DNA of 64,000 nucleotides from Thauera sp. (GTDB lineage Bacteria; Pseudomonadota; Gammaproteobacteria; Burkholderiales; Rhodocyclaceae): assembly GCA_017302295.1 (NCBI GenBank), contig JAFLDS010000009.1, positions 101,123 to 165,122 on the forward strand. Direction: 5' to 3'. Within the stretch, counting starts at the first letter, position 1; each line of letters starts with the position of its first letter. Of this stretch, positions 1 to 9,474 are shown piece by piece. Made by a program: the position numbers and the translations under genes. The notes beneath the pieces were generated by a model. It was not told the DNA's origin and searched no databases. It saw nothing but the letters and a program-made list of their open reading frames with translations.

Positions 1-160
1 GGGCGCGAACATTCTCCAGCCCTCGGCGAATCTGACCGATGGTCACCACCGACAGATAGATCTCCTCCGCCGCCAATGTCGCGAAAAAAGCCGTCACACC
101 GTGATTGGCGCGCCCACCTTTGCGTAGTTCGCTGATGACGTTGGTGTCGAGCAGGTACAT
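1..160 (-). CDS. PIN-domain toxin, FitB/VapC type (3' end outside window)
   Basis: Only the N-terminal half is inside the window. It begins MYLLDTNVISELRK, the typical opening of a PIN-domain ribonuclease toxin, with the first metal-binding Asp in LLDTN. The visible 53 residues continue through a hydrophobic strand (YLSVVTIGQI) as in FitB. The ATG at 158-160 shares one base with the TGA of the upstream antitoxin, so the pair is translationally coupled. Family knowledge: such toxins cleave RNA and are held inactive by the partner RHH or AbrB antitoxin. The C-terminal acidic residues cannot be checked because the gene runs off the left edge. Confidence 0.8.
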   Translation of the reverse strand, partial: MYLLDTNVISELRKGGRANHGVTAFFATLAAEEIYLSVVTIGQIRRGLENVRA

Positions 161-372
161 CAGGCCTGCCTGAAGTTGAAGTCTTCGTCGGCCCCGACGT
201 CGGGCATTGAGGCCAGCACTTCCTTGAAGGATCGGCGTGCCGGTTGGGCGAGCGCCGCCCGGAGGATTTCCCGATGTTCCGCCTCAGCACTTCGCCCGTG
301 CCGCGCCGCAGCCTCTCGCAAGGCCTGTGCGACCGAAGGCTCGATGTTGCGAACGACAAGATTGGTCGCCAT
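160..372 (-). CDS. FitA-like ribbon-helix-helix antitoxin
   Basis: About 70 residues starting MATNLVVRNIEPSVAQAL, with the RHH core followed by AAARHGRSAEAEHREIL, a signature of FitA-type antitoxins. The ATG at 370-372 is chosen because GGAG lies six bases upstream; an in-frame TTG four codons further upstream (position 384) overlaps that Shine-Dalgarno and is less likely. The C-terminus (DEDFNFRQA) would wrap the PIN toxin. The protein presumably represses its own operon through the dyad at 386-432, which lies immediately upstream. Assignment rests on motif and gene order. Confidence 0.82.
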   Translation of the reverse strand: MATNLVVRNIEPSVAQALREAAARHGRSAEAEHREILRAALAQPARRSFKEVLASMPDVGADEDFNFRQA

Positions 373-385
373 CGCACGCTCCAAA

Positions 386-432
386 TGATTGCATTGCTTA
401 CATGCTAATCAAGAATGCAAGCATTGCAATCA
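386..432. promoter_or_regulatory. Operator dyad of the FitAB-like operon
   Basis: A long inverted repeat directly upstream of the antitoxin. The left half (386-406) begins TGATTGCATTGCTTACAT; the right half (412-432), read on the other strand, begins TGATTGCAATGCTTGCAT. The 21-base halves differ at only three or four positions and are separated by about 5 bases. This is what an RHH antitoxin dimer-of-dimers would bind, so autoregulation is inferred. The stretch is AT-rich relative to its surroundings and probably also holds the promoter for the leftward pair. Confidence 0.7.
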
Positions 433-678
433 CGGAAATCCTGACGCCGAACGACCCACCTTGACTCGCTACTGTGTGAGACACCGCCCAACGGAATGCC
501 AGTTCGGCTGCCCACCCGGCATCGTGGGCAGTGACGAGGTCGGGCTGCAGGCTGCCGCATCCACCGGGGCGCCTGCCCTCGTTAAATCTGCGACGGCCGA
601 CAGGGGGCATCCAGGCCATGACAAGTGCCTTCAGCCAGAGCCGGTACAATTACGCCATCAGCCCAAACCGACCGCGAA

Positions 679-2240
<1,562 letters not shown>

Positions 2241-2241
<1 letters not shown>

Positions 2242-3551
2242 TGATTTCTTTGCAGCTACTCGCAGACCTGATCACGATAAAACATGGGTACGCCTTTAAA
2301 GGCGAATTTTTCCGAGATGCTGGCGAGCAGATAGTCGTCACGCCTGGAAATTTTCATGAGGAAGGCGGATTTCGTTTTCGCCCCGGAAAGGAAAAGTTTT
2401 ACGCTGGCCCGATTCCGCCTGACTATGTCCTCAATCGAGGTGACGTGATTGTCGCTATGACAGAGCAAGGCGAGGGGTTGCTCGGAAGTACAGCCATAGT
2501 TCCCCAGAGCGATCGATTTCTGCATAACCAGCGACTTGGTCTGATTCGCCCCAAGGAAGGAGTCGAGTTAGATCTGCGTTTTATCTACTACCTCTTCAAC
2601 ACTCGACACGTTCGACAGCAGATTAGAGCGACCGCAAGTGGCGCGAAAGTTCGTCATACGTCCCCTTCACGCATTGGCGAGGTGAAGGCACCGATACCTT
2701 CCATCGATGTTCAGCGCCGCATCGCCTCCATCCTGTCCGCCTACGACGACCTGATCGAAAACAACACGCGACGGATCGCCATCCTTGAGGAGATGGCCCG
2801 GAGAATCTACGAGGAGTGGTTTGTCCGCTTCCGTTTTCCGGGGCATGAGCAGGTGAAGAGTGTGGAGTCGGAGCTGGGGTTGATTCCGGAGGGGTGGTCG
2901 ATTGAGAAACTTGGGAATCTTCTTGAGCATCACATAGGCGGAGGCTGGGGGGAGGAAAGTGAATCTGAGGATTTTCCTGTTGCTGCTTATGTGATCCGTG
3001 GAACTGATATTCCTGATGTTCGGGTTTCCACTCTTGGCCGTTCTCCTTTGCGCTACCACAAAGAGTCAAACTTCAGAACGCGAAAACTTCAGCCAAAGGA
3101 CATTGTTTTCGAGGTCTCCGGTGGGAGCAAAGATCAGCCAGTCGGGCGAGCTGTTTTGCTGACGAACAAGCTTTTTCAGTCGGTTGATCAGCCTATCATC
3201 TGTGCCAGTTTCTGCCGCTTGGTAAGAGCAAACCAGAAGGCTATTCTTCCTGAGTTGCTCAAGTTGCATTTCGAGCGAATTTACGAAAATCGGGAGATCA
3301 TGAGGTACCAAACCCAATCTACCGGGATCACGAACTTCAAATTCACGGTCTTTCTGGAAAAAGAGATGGTCTTGGTACCACCATCTAATCTCCAAGAGTA
3401 TTTCTCGAAGTCTGTCTTGCCTCTCTATGACTTGGCTTCAACCCTTGGGACAAAAAACACGAATCTTCGAGCTACCCGCGACCTCCTGCTCCCCAAGCTG
3501 ATCTCCGGCGAGCTCGACGTGTCCACCCTGCCGGAACCCGAAGCCGCCTGA
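2241..3551 (+). CDS. hsdS: Type I restriction-modification specificity subunit HsdS
   Basis: 436 residues with the usual two target-recognition domains separated by a conserved helical spacer (IPSIDVQRRIASILSAYDDL and the following residues through EEWFVRFRFPGHE) and ending in a second helical repeat (LRATRDLLLPKLISGELD). It dictates the bipartite DNA target of the complex. The ATG at 2241 overlaps the hsdM stop and sits behind GGGGAGG at 2227-2233. The two recognition domains have visibly lower GC than hsdM and hsdR, which is normal for HsdS because these domains are exchanged by recombination. The target sequence cannot be predicted from the protein alone. Confidence 0.94.
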
Positions 3552-3566
3552 ACGGGAGCGCTGAAC

Positions 3567-3836
3567 ATGCCCATCTTGTCCGTCTTCTTTGGCATCATCG
3601 TTCGCATGTGGCACGACGACCACCCGCCGCCGCACATCCATGTCGAATATCAGGGTTTCGAGGCGCTGGTGGAGGTCAGGACCGGCGAGATCAGCGAAGG
3701 CCGTCTGCCCCGCAAGGCCGCTGCTATCGTGAAAGAGTGGTGTCTGCGACATCAGGACGAACTGCTGGCGAACTGGGAGCACGCGCAACGGTTCGAACCC
3801 ATGGAACGCATTCCGGGAGCCGATCAGGATGATTAA
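3567..3836 (+). CDS. DUF4160 domain protein
   Basis: An 89-residue protein beginning MPILSVFFGIIVRMW, with the DUF4160 signature DDHPPPHIHVEYQG (His-rich) and a C-terminal helix KAAAIVKEWCLRHQDELLANW. DUF4160 genes are habitually followed by DUF2442 genes, and the pair has been proposed as a toxin-antitoxin-like module; its biochemical activity is not established. Here it starts 15 bases after hsdS and overlaps the next gene by 8 bases, so it is transcribed as part of the hsd operon. Function unknown. Confidence 0.8.
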   Translation: MPILSVFFGIIVRMWHDDHPPPHIHVEYQGFEALVEVRTGEISEGRLPRKAAAIVKEWCLRHQDELLANWEHAQRFEPMERIPGADQDD

Positions 3837-4080
3837 GATTCTTCAGGTTGAAGCCCTCGCCGATTTTCAGCTTCGGCTGATCTTTTCCGATGGCAGCCAA
3901 GGCGTGTTCGACGGCAAACCGCTGCTGCAACGTAGCGGGCCTTTGCTCGATCCACTGCGCGATCCCGCCTACTTCCGCCGCGCCTTCATCGATGCTGGCG
4001 CTCTGTGCTGGCCCAACGGTTTGGAGTTGTCGCCACGGCGGGCGCATGAGCAATGTCGACTAGAGACGTTGAGTGCATGA
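3829..4080 (+). CDS. DUF2442 domain protein, first copy
   Basis: 83 residues with the DUF2442 pattern: an N-terminal strand pair (LADFQLRLIFSDGSQGVFD), then LRDPAYFRRAFIDAGALCWP and NGLELSPRRAHEQ. DUF2442 proteins are small beta-rich partners of DUF4160 proteins. It overlaps the DUF4160 gene by 8 bases at its start and the second DUF2442 gene by 4 bases (ATGA) at its end, a tightly coupled arrangement. The pair could be an antitoxin and partner; this is an inference from gene order. Confidence 0.8.
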   Translation: MIKILQVEALADFQLRLIFSDGSQGVFDGKPLLQRSGPLLDPLRDPAYFRRAFIDAGALCWPNGLELSPRRAHEQCRLETLSA

Positions 4081-4400
4081 CCAAGGTCATCGCTGCCCAG
4101 CCCTTAGCGCACACTCAATTGCTCCTGAGTTTCAGCAACGGCGAACAGCGGCTCTTCGACGCTTCCGCCTATCTGGACAAAGGCATTTTCACCCAGCTTC
4201 GCGACCCCGATTACTTCGACCGGGTGCGCGTCGTGGCTGGTCATGTGGAATGGCCGGGCGGGCAGGACTTCAGTCCGGACACCCTGTATCTGCGCAGCGT
4301 GCCGACCGCCGCGCGTGAGCCCGGCCGTGCGCGAGGCACACTCGAGATCATTGCCGACGACGACGAGCATCTCAGGGATTTCGGGGACTACATGCCATGA
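4077..4400 (+). CDS. DUF2442 domain protein, second copy
   Basis: 107 residues homologous in layout to the preceding gene: TQLLLSFSNGEQRLFD, LRDPDYFDRVRVVAGHVEWP and GGQDFSPDTLYLRS. It has an extra acidic C-terminal tail (IIADDDEHLRDFGDYMP) missing from the first copy. The ATG at 4077 forms a 4-base ATGA overlap with the stop of the first copy; an upstream in-frame ATG at 4053 would lie deep inside that gene. It overlaps hsdR by another 4-base ATGA. Two divergent DUF2442 copies in tandem suggest an old duplication or two different partners. Confidence 0.78.
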   Translation: MTKVIAAQPLAHTQLLLSFSNGEQRLFDASAYLDKGIFTQLRDPDYFDRVRVVAGHVEWPGGQDFSPDTLYLRSVPTAAREPGRARGTLEIIADDDEHLRDFGDYMP

Positions 4401-7400
4401 CCACCGTCCTCACCGCCCGCGAAGTCACCGCCACCTACGGCGAACTCGTGCTCGTCGAGTTGCCCGCGATGGACTGCTTCGCTTCCCTGGGGTGGGAGGT
4501 CGCCAACCTCTACGACGAAACCTTCGGCGTCGATGGCACCGAAGGGCGCAAGTCGTCCGCCGAGGTCATCCTGGTGCCGCGCTTGCGGCGGGCGCTGGAG
4601 CGCATCAACCCCGGCTACCCGGCCACGGCCTACGATCAGGCTATCGAGCAGCTCACCGAGGACCGCGCCAAGCAGATCCCGGTGAATGCCAACCAGGCTT
4701 TCTACACGCTGCTGCGTGACCGGGTGAAGGTGGAGATCGCCGACGACGAGGGCAACCCGCAGACGGTCGAGCTGTCGGTCATCGACTGGAGCGATCCGGA
4801 CAACAACGACTTCTTCCTCGCCCAGCAGATGTGGGTGTCGGGCGAGATGTACAAGCGCCGCGGCGATCTGCTCGGCTTCGTCAATGGCATCCCGCTGGTC
4901 TTCGTCGAGCTGAAGGGGCCGCATGTGCCGCTGAAGTCGGCCTACGACGACAACCTGAAGGACTACAAGGGCCAGAGCATCCCGCAGCTGTTCCACCCCA
5001 ACGCCTTCATCATCCTCTCGAACGGTTCGCAGACCCGCGTGGGGACTCTGACCAGTCCGTGGGAACACTTCTTCGAGTGGCGGCGGATCGACGACGAGAC
5101 CGAAGCGGGATCGACCTCGCTGGACACCGCGATCCGGGGGCTGTGCGACAAGCGGCGGCTGCTCGACCTCGTCGAGAACTTCACCGTGTTCGAGACGGCG
5201 CGGGGCGGGCTGATCAAGAAGGTGGCCAAGAACCACCAGTACCTCGGGGTGAACAAGGCCATCGCGCAGATGGTGAAGCTGCGGGAGTCCGGCGACCGCG
5301 AGGCGGCGAAGAAGCTCGGCGTGTTCTGGCACACCCAGGGCAGCGGCAAGAGCCTGTCGATGGTGTTCTTCACCCAGAAGGTGCTTCGAAAACTCCCCGG
5401 CAAGTGGACCTTCGTGATGGTCACCGACCGAGCCGAACTCGACGACCAGATCTACAAGACCTTCACCGCCACCGGGGCGATCACCGGGGCCGAGGTGCAG
5501 GCGACCAGCGCCGAGAACCTCAAAGCATTGCTGCGCGAGGACCACCGCTACGTCTTCAGCCTGATCCAGAAATTCCGCACCGACAAGGGCGAGGCCTACC
5601 CGAAGATCTCCGAGCGGGACGACATCATCGTCATCACCGACGAGGCCCACCGCAGCCAGTACGACGTGTTCGCGCTCAACATGCGCAACGCCCTGCCCAA
5701 TGCGGCCTTCCTCGGCTTCACCGGCACGCCGCTGATCGCAGGCGAAGAAGAGCGCACGCGCGAGGTGTTCGGCGACTACGTGTCGGTGTACGACTTCGCC
5801 CGCTCCATCGAGGACGGGGCGACGGTGCCGCTGTACTACGAGAACCGCACCCCCGAGCTGCAGATCATCAACGACAACCTGAACCGCGACATCGAGCGCC
5901 TGCTGGAAGAGGCGGAACTCGACGAGGAGCAGGAGAAGAAGCTGGAGCGGGAGTTCGCCCGCGAATACCACCTGATCACCCGCGACGACCGGCTGGAGAC
6001 CATCGCCGCCGATCTGGTGAAGCACTTCCTCGGTCGCGGCTACCGGGGCAAGGCCATGATGGTCTGCATCGACAAGGCCACGGCGGTGCGGATGTACGAC
6101 AAGGTCCAGGCGCACTGGAAGAAGCATCTGGCCGAGCTGGAAGCGCACCTGAAGACCGCCAGCGGGGACGCCAGGGAGACGCTCGCCGACAAGATCATGG
6201 TGATGCGGACCACCAACATGGCCGTGGTGGTGTCGCAGTCGCAGAACGAGATCGAGGAGCTGAAGGACAAGGGCCTCGACATCGTCCCGCACCGCCAGCG
6301 CTTGGTCAGCGAGAACCTCGACGAGCAGTTCAAGGATCCCGATGGCCAACTGCGGCTGGTCTTCGTCTGCGCGATGTGGATCACCGGCTTCGACGTGCCG
6401 ACCTGCTCCACGCTCTACCTCGACAAGCCGATGCGCAACCACACCCTGATGCAGACCATCGCCAGGGCGAACCGCGTTGCACCGGGCAAGACCGCCGGCC
6501 TCATCGTCGATTACGTGGGCATCTTCCGTAACCTTCAGGACGCCCTGCGCATCTACGCCAAGCCCAACCAGCCGGGGCAACTGCCGATCAAGGACAAGGC
6601 GGCGCTGGTCGAGCAACTGGAGGGGCTGCTGCGGGAGGCGCAATCTTTCTGCACGGGTCTCGGGATCGACCTGACGGGGATCGTAAACACCCCGCCCGCA
6701 CAGCGCCTGGAAGCCCTCCAGAAGGCCATGGACGTGATCCTCGAAGCCGGGGAGGACAAGACCAAGGCCTACCTGCTGCTCGCCGGTCAAGTGGCCCGGA
6801 CCTTCAAGGCCATCCTGCCCGACGCGGAAGCAAACGCCCACGCGCCGACCTCGGTGCTGGTCGCCTATCTCGGGGCGATGATCAAGGCCCTGCGTCCACC
6901 GCCGGACATCGCCGGGGTGATGAACGACCTGGATGCGCTGCTCGACGACTCGATTGCCACCGAGGGCTACCGCATCGGAGCGCGACCGGCGGCCGAGGCC
7001 CTGATCGACCTGTCGCAGATCGACTTCGCCGCCCTGCAGAAGAAGTTCGAGGACGGCAAGAAGGCCACCGAGACCGAGAAGCTGAAGGGGCAGATCGAGA
7101 AGAAGCTCGACACGATGGTCCGCGAGAACAAGGGCCGGATCGACTTCCTGGAGAAGTTCCAGAAGCTGATCGAGTCCTACAACTCATCCAGCCACAACCT
7201 GGAGGCCTTCTTCAAGGAGCTGATGCACTTCGCCCAGAACCTCACCCAGGAGGAACAGCGGGCCACCCGCGAGAACCTGAGCGAGGAAGAGCTGGCGATT
7301 TTCGACCTCCTGACCCAGCCCGAACCCGCGCTGACCGAGAAGGAGAAGGACGAGGTGAAGAAGGTGGCCAAGGACATGCTCGCCAAGCTGAAGGCCGAGA

Positions 7401-7603
7401 AGCTGGTGCTGGACTGGAAGCTGAAGACCCGGACCAAGGCGGATGTCGAGCGGACGATTCGGGACTTCTACATCAGGCTGCCGGGGGCGTACACGCCGGA
7501 GCTGAAGAGGGACAAGCGGGCGAAGACGTACGCGCACATTTACGAGAACTACTTCGGGGCGGGGCAGAGTGTGTATCAGGGGGTGGGGGCTGCGGCGCAT
7601 TAA
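4397..7603 (+). CDS. hsdR: Type I restriction enzyme endonuclease/translocase subunit HsdR
   Basis: 1068 residues, usual HsdR length. The N-terminal PD-(D/E)XK nuclease is visible as RRGDLLGFVNGIPLVFVELK (Asp, then E-x-K). The helicase motor follows with Walker A HTQGSGKS (around residue 316), DEAH box ITDEAHRSQYD (around residue 417), motif III LGFTGTPL and motif VI TIARANRVAPG. It cuts unmodified DNA after ATP-driven translocation by the M2S complex. The start overlaps the upstream DUF2442 gene by four bases, so all six genes hsdM, hsdS, DUF4160, DUF2442, DUF2442 and hsdR form one tight operon. No frameshift is seen; the system looks intact. Confidence 0.95.
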   Translation: MTTVLTAREVTATYGELVLVELPAMDCFASLGWEVANLYDETFGVDGTEGRKSSAEVILVPRLRRALERINPGYPATAYDQAIEQLTEDRAKQIPVNANQAFYTLLRDRVKVEIADDEGNPQTVELSVIDWSDPDNNDFFLAQQMWVSGEMYKRRGDLLGFVNGIPLVFVELKGPHVPLKSAYDDNLKDYKGQSIPQLFHPNAFIILSNGSQTRVGTLTSPWEHFFEWRRIDDETEAGSTSLDTAIRGLCDKRRLLDLVENFTVFETARGGLIKKVAKNHQYLGVNKAIAQMVKLRESGDREAAKKLGVFWHTQGSGKSLSMVFFTQKVLRKLPGKWTFVMVTDRAELDDQIYKTFTATGAITGAEVQATSAENLKALLREDHRYVFSLIQKFRTDKGEAYPKISERDDIIVITDEAHRSQYDVFALNMRNALPNAAFLGFTGTPLIAGEEERTREVFGDYVSVYDFARSIEDGATVPLYYENRTPELQIINDNLNRDIERLLEEAELDEEQEKKLEREFAREYHLITRDDRLETIAADLVKHFLGRGYRGKAMMVCIDKATAVRMYDKVQAHWKKHLAELEAHLKTASGDARETLADKIMVMRTTNMAVVVSQSQNEIEELKDKGLDIVPHRQRLVSENLDEQFKDPDGQLRLVFVCAMWITGFDVPTCSTLYLDKPMRNHTLMQTIARANRVAPGKTAGLIVDYVGIFRNLQDALRIYAKPNQPGQLPIKDKAALVEQLEGLLREAQSFCTGLGIDLTGIVNTPPAQRLEALQKAMDVILEAGEDKTKAYLLLAGQVARTFKAILPDAEANAHAPTSVLVAYLGAMIKALRPPPDIAGVMNDLDALLDDSIATEGYRIGARPAAEALIDLSQIDFAALQKKFEDGKKATETEKLKGQIEKKLDTMVRENKGRIDFLEKFQKLIESYNSSSHNLEAFFKELMHFAQNLTQEEQRATRENLSEEELAIFDLLTQPEPALTEKEKDEVKKVAKDMLAKLKAEKLVLDWKLKTRTKADVERTIRDFYIRLPGAYTPELKRDKRAKTYAHIYENYFGAGQSVYQGVGAAAH

Positions 7604-7643
7604 CGCGGATCTGCGCTTTGCCCCTATTGGTGTGCATGCCATG

Positions 7644-7664
7644 TACGGCAATTTGCCGTATACT
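7644..7664 (+). promoter_or_regulatory. Operator palindrome and -10 of the TacAT-like operon
   Basis: TACGGCA-ATT-TGCCGTA (7644-7660) is a perfect 7-bp inverted repeat 26 bases upstream of the antitoxin ATG. Its right arm runs into TATACT (7659-7664), a good -10 hexamer. No clear -35 element is found at 17 bases. An RHH antitoxin bound to the palindrome would block polymerase, the standard autoregulation of DUF1778/GNAT pairs; that is an inference from position. Confidence 0.55.
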
Positions 7665-7685
7665 TTCAGGCCGGAGGAACAAGTG

Positions 7686-7967
7686 ATGCCCACAGCTACC
7701 AATACCGCTCGGCTTGAAGCCCGGATAAGCACCGATCTGCATGCGCTGCTGAAGCGAGCTGCTGAACTTCAGGGGCGTACCATGACCGACTTTGTGGTCG
7801 ACGCCGTGCAAGACGCCGCTCAGCGCGCTATCGAGCAGGCAGAAGTCGTCCGTCTTTCGCTCGCCGATCAGGAGTGCTTTGCGCAGGCGCTGCTATCCCC
7901 CCCGCAACCAGCCCCAGCCTTGGAACGTGCTTTTGCTCGTCGCCGCAGGCTCTTGCGTGCTGAATGA
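7686..7967 (+). CDS. DUF1778 (TacA-like) antitoxin
   Basis: 93 residues. The RHH N-terminus (ARLEARISTDLHALLKRAAE) and GRTMTDFVVDAVQDAAQRAI are characteristic of DUF1778, the antitoxin family paired with acetyltransferase toxins. The ATG at 7686 lies behind GGAGGAA (7673-7679). The flexible C-terminus (ALERAFARRRRLLRAE) corresponds to the toxin-neutralising segment. The gene overlaps the toxin by 4 bases (ATGA). It follows hsdR by 82 bases and has its own palindrome, so it is probably an independent operon that stabilises the restriction locus. Confidence 0.88.
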   Translation: MPTATNTARLEARISTDLHALLKRAAELQGRTMTDFVVDAVQDAAQRAIEQAEVVRLSLADQECFAQALLSPPQPAPALERAFARRRRLLRAE

Positions 7968-8485
7968 GCAACGCACCGTTCCTCGTCGCGCCGCTTGATG
8001 CCGCGCATGAGCGTACTGGGTTCCACAGTGGTTCCGATCCGCTCGACCGGTACTTACGAGAGCAAGTCACCCAAGACATTCGGCGACGCATGGCGGCTTG
8101 CTTCGTGGCGCTGGCCGATCGGCAGCGCATCGCCGGCTACTACACCCTCGCTTCGGCAAGCCTGATGCTGGCCGATCTCCCGGATAGCATCAGCAAAAAG
8201 CTCCCACGCTATCCGACTGTGCCAGCCGTCCGCATGGGGCGCCTGGCTGTTGATGAGGCATTCAGTGGGCAGGGTCTCGGCGGTGCGCTGCTTGCCGATG
8301 CGCTCGAACGGGCTACCCATTCCGAGATTGCCGCGTATGCCTTGATGGTCGATGCCAAGGACGGCAAGGCGGCCGCTTTCTATGGGCATCACGGTTTCAT
8401 CGCTCTGCCTGACTCTCCGCTAACGCTGTTCCTTCCCTTGGCAACCGCCCTGCGATCTCGCAATCCGAGAAATCGAGCATGCTGA
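7964..8485 (+). CDS. GNAT acetyltransferase toxin, TacT-like
   Basis: 173 residues. The acetyl-CoA loop is DEAFSGQGLGGALLADAL (Q-x-x-G-x-G/A type), preceded by VRMGRLAVD and followed by KAAAFYGHHGFIALPDSP, which carries the conserved Tyr used by TacT-type toxins. Family knowledge: these enzymes acetylate the amino group of charged aminoacyl-tRNA and stop translation. Coupled to the DUF1778 gene by a 4-base overlap. The length and all visible motifs are normal, so it is likely functional. Confidence 0.88.
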   Translation: MSNAPFLVAPLDAAHERTGFHSGSDPLDRYLREQVTQDIRRRMAACFVALADRQRIAGYYTLASASLMLADLPDSISKKLPRYPTVPAVRMGRLAVDEAFSGQGLGGALLADALERATHSEIAAYALMVDAKDGKAAAFYGHHGFIALPDSPLTLFLPLATALRSRNPRNRAC

Positions 8486-8546
8486 CTGGCTGACTGCTGG
8501 ACCTCGAAACTTGACATTGCACCACCAAGACGGCGAATGACAGGAT

Positions 8547-8578
8547 CGACCCTTATGGAAAGTTTTCCATAAGGGTCG
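8547..8578. repeat. Perfect 15-bp inverted repeat with 2-base centre
   Basis: CGACCCTTATGGAAA (8547-8561), GT, then its exact reverse complement (8564-8578). A 15-of-15 arm match in an AT-richer patch is far beyond chance. No run of T follows on either strand, so it is not a standard Rho-independent terminator. It lies in the 377-base space between the TacT-like gene and the next gene. It may be an operator or a fused pair of element ends; no neighbouring gene identifies its owner. Confidence 0.75.
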
Positions 8579-8640
8579 CAACCGGCCCCTGACAGACGAG
8601 CAAATAAAAGACCTGATCCCGCAACCGCATCACCGGTTTG

Positions 8641-8790
8641 TGCCGGCGCGGCAGATTGCGCAGACGCTGTCAGCGCAATCTCGCGATAGGCCAGGTAAAA
8701 GCGGCGGTATTGCTCGAGGTTGCGGGAGTCCACAAGGTGCAGCAGGAGCTCGCCTGCAATTTCGGTGTCTTTCCGCAGCACCAAACTCCC
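8641..8790 (-). pseudogene. Remnant of a DUF1016 (YhcG-like) PDDEXK nuclease gene
   Basis: On the minus strand one frame reads VLRKDTEIAGELLLHLV, then RNLEQYRRFYLAYREI and ALTASAQSAAP. The second and third pieces match the conserved N-terminal block of DUF1016 proteins (R-N-L-x-x-x-R-x-F-Y-L-A-Y followed by L-x-T-x-S-A-Q). There is no start codon with a ribosome site and no C-terminal nuclease domain, so only a scar about 50 codons long remains. It shares the 8486-8862 gap with the 15-bp inverted repeat. The call rests on recalled family motifs. Confidence 0.45.
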
Positions 8791-8862
8791 CCGCGACCCC
8801 GCTGGTATGCTCACGCGCTCGGAATGGCATGCCCCCAAGCCACCGGGACCGGAGCGACCCGC

Positions 8863-9474
8863 ATGAAAAAATTCATCCGCGACAACCCGACCATCGCCTT
8901 CGGGCTCGGCCTGCCGCTGCTGCTCGTCGCGGTGTTCCTCGCCATCTCGGGCATTCCCGCGCTGCTGGTCGCGCCGCCGCAGTACGAGGTGCTTTACGCG
9001 ACCAATTACAACTTCTACAACAACGCGCATAACGCGATCCAGATCGCGGTCGTCGGTGATCGCGTGCAGGTCAGCTACGTCGGCAACACGCAGCCCTACC
9101 AGACCCCGCGGCTGTGGCGCTTCGACCCGAAAACCGGCGCGGTCAGGGAGATCGCCCTGCCCTTGCCGGCCGGCCTCGCCCCCAACAGCGGACGCCCGGT
9201 CGAGGCGGAGAAGACACCGAGCGTGATCCCCATCGACGTCCCCGACCTCGCCGAGCTCGCGGTCGATTCGTCGAGCCTGGCGCCCGACGGCTACACGTTC
9301 CGCAGCGGCGCCGACAGCTACGGCGGAAACGTCTTCGACGGCCTGTTCTTCGGTTCTTCGCGCTACCGGGTCCAGGCCGAGCTCGTCAAGGACGGGCGCA
9401 GCATCCGCCTGCCCAACACCGACGGCGCCCACTACGGCAACACGGTCCGCTTCGTCGGCTGGGTGCTGCCGTGA
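8863..9474 (+). CDS. Membrane-anchored protein of unknown function
   Basis: 203 residues starting MKKFIRDNPTIAFGLGLPLL at 8863, behind GGAGCG. One N-terminal transmembrane or signal-anchor helix (residues about 10-33) is followed by an extracytoplasmic beta-rich domain with several Tyr/Asn motifs (NYNFYNNAHNAIQIAVVGDR). No catalytic motif is recognised. It overlaps the next gene by 4 bases (GTGA), so the two are co-translated and probably form one membrane complex. Codon use is high-GC like the core genome. Confidence 0.7.
   Translation: MKKFIRDNPTIAFGLGLPLLLVAVFLAISGIPALLVAPPQYEVLYATNYNFYNNAHNAIQIAVVGDRVQVSYVGNTQPYQTPRLWRFDPKTGAVREIALPLPAGLAPNSGRPVEAEKTPSVIPIDVPDLAELAVDSSSLAPDGYTFRSGADSYGGNVFDGLFFGSSRYRVQAELVKDGRSIRLPNTDGAHYGNTVRFVGWVLP

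Noticed and set aside
625-678. Earlier ATG for hsdM
   Set aside because: The extra 18 residues do not resemble HsdM N-termini; the family start MSLDLNQLE at 679 is better.
4388-6841. Long minus-strand open frame of 817 codons opposite hsdR
   Set aside because: It is an antisense shadow of a GC-rich gene; its residues are low complexity (many Leu-Val-Asp-His) and hsdR on the plus strand has all its motifs.
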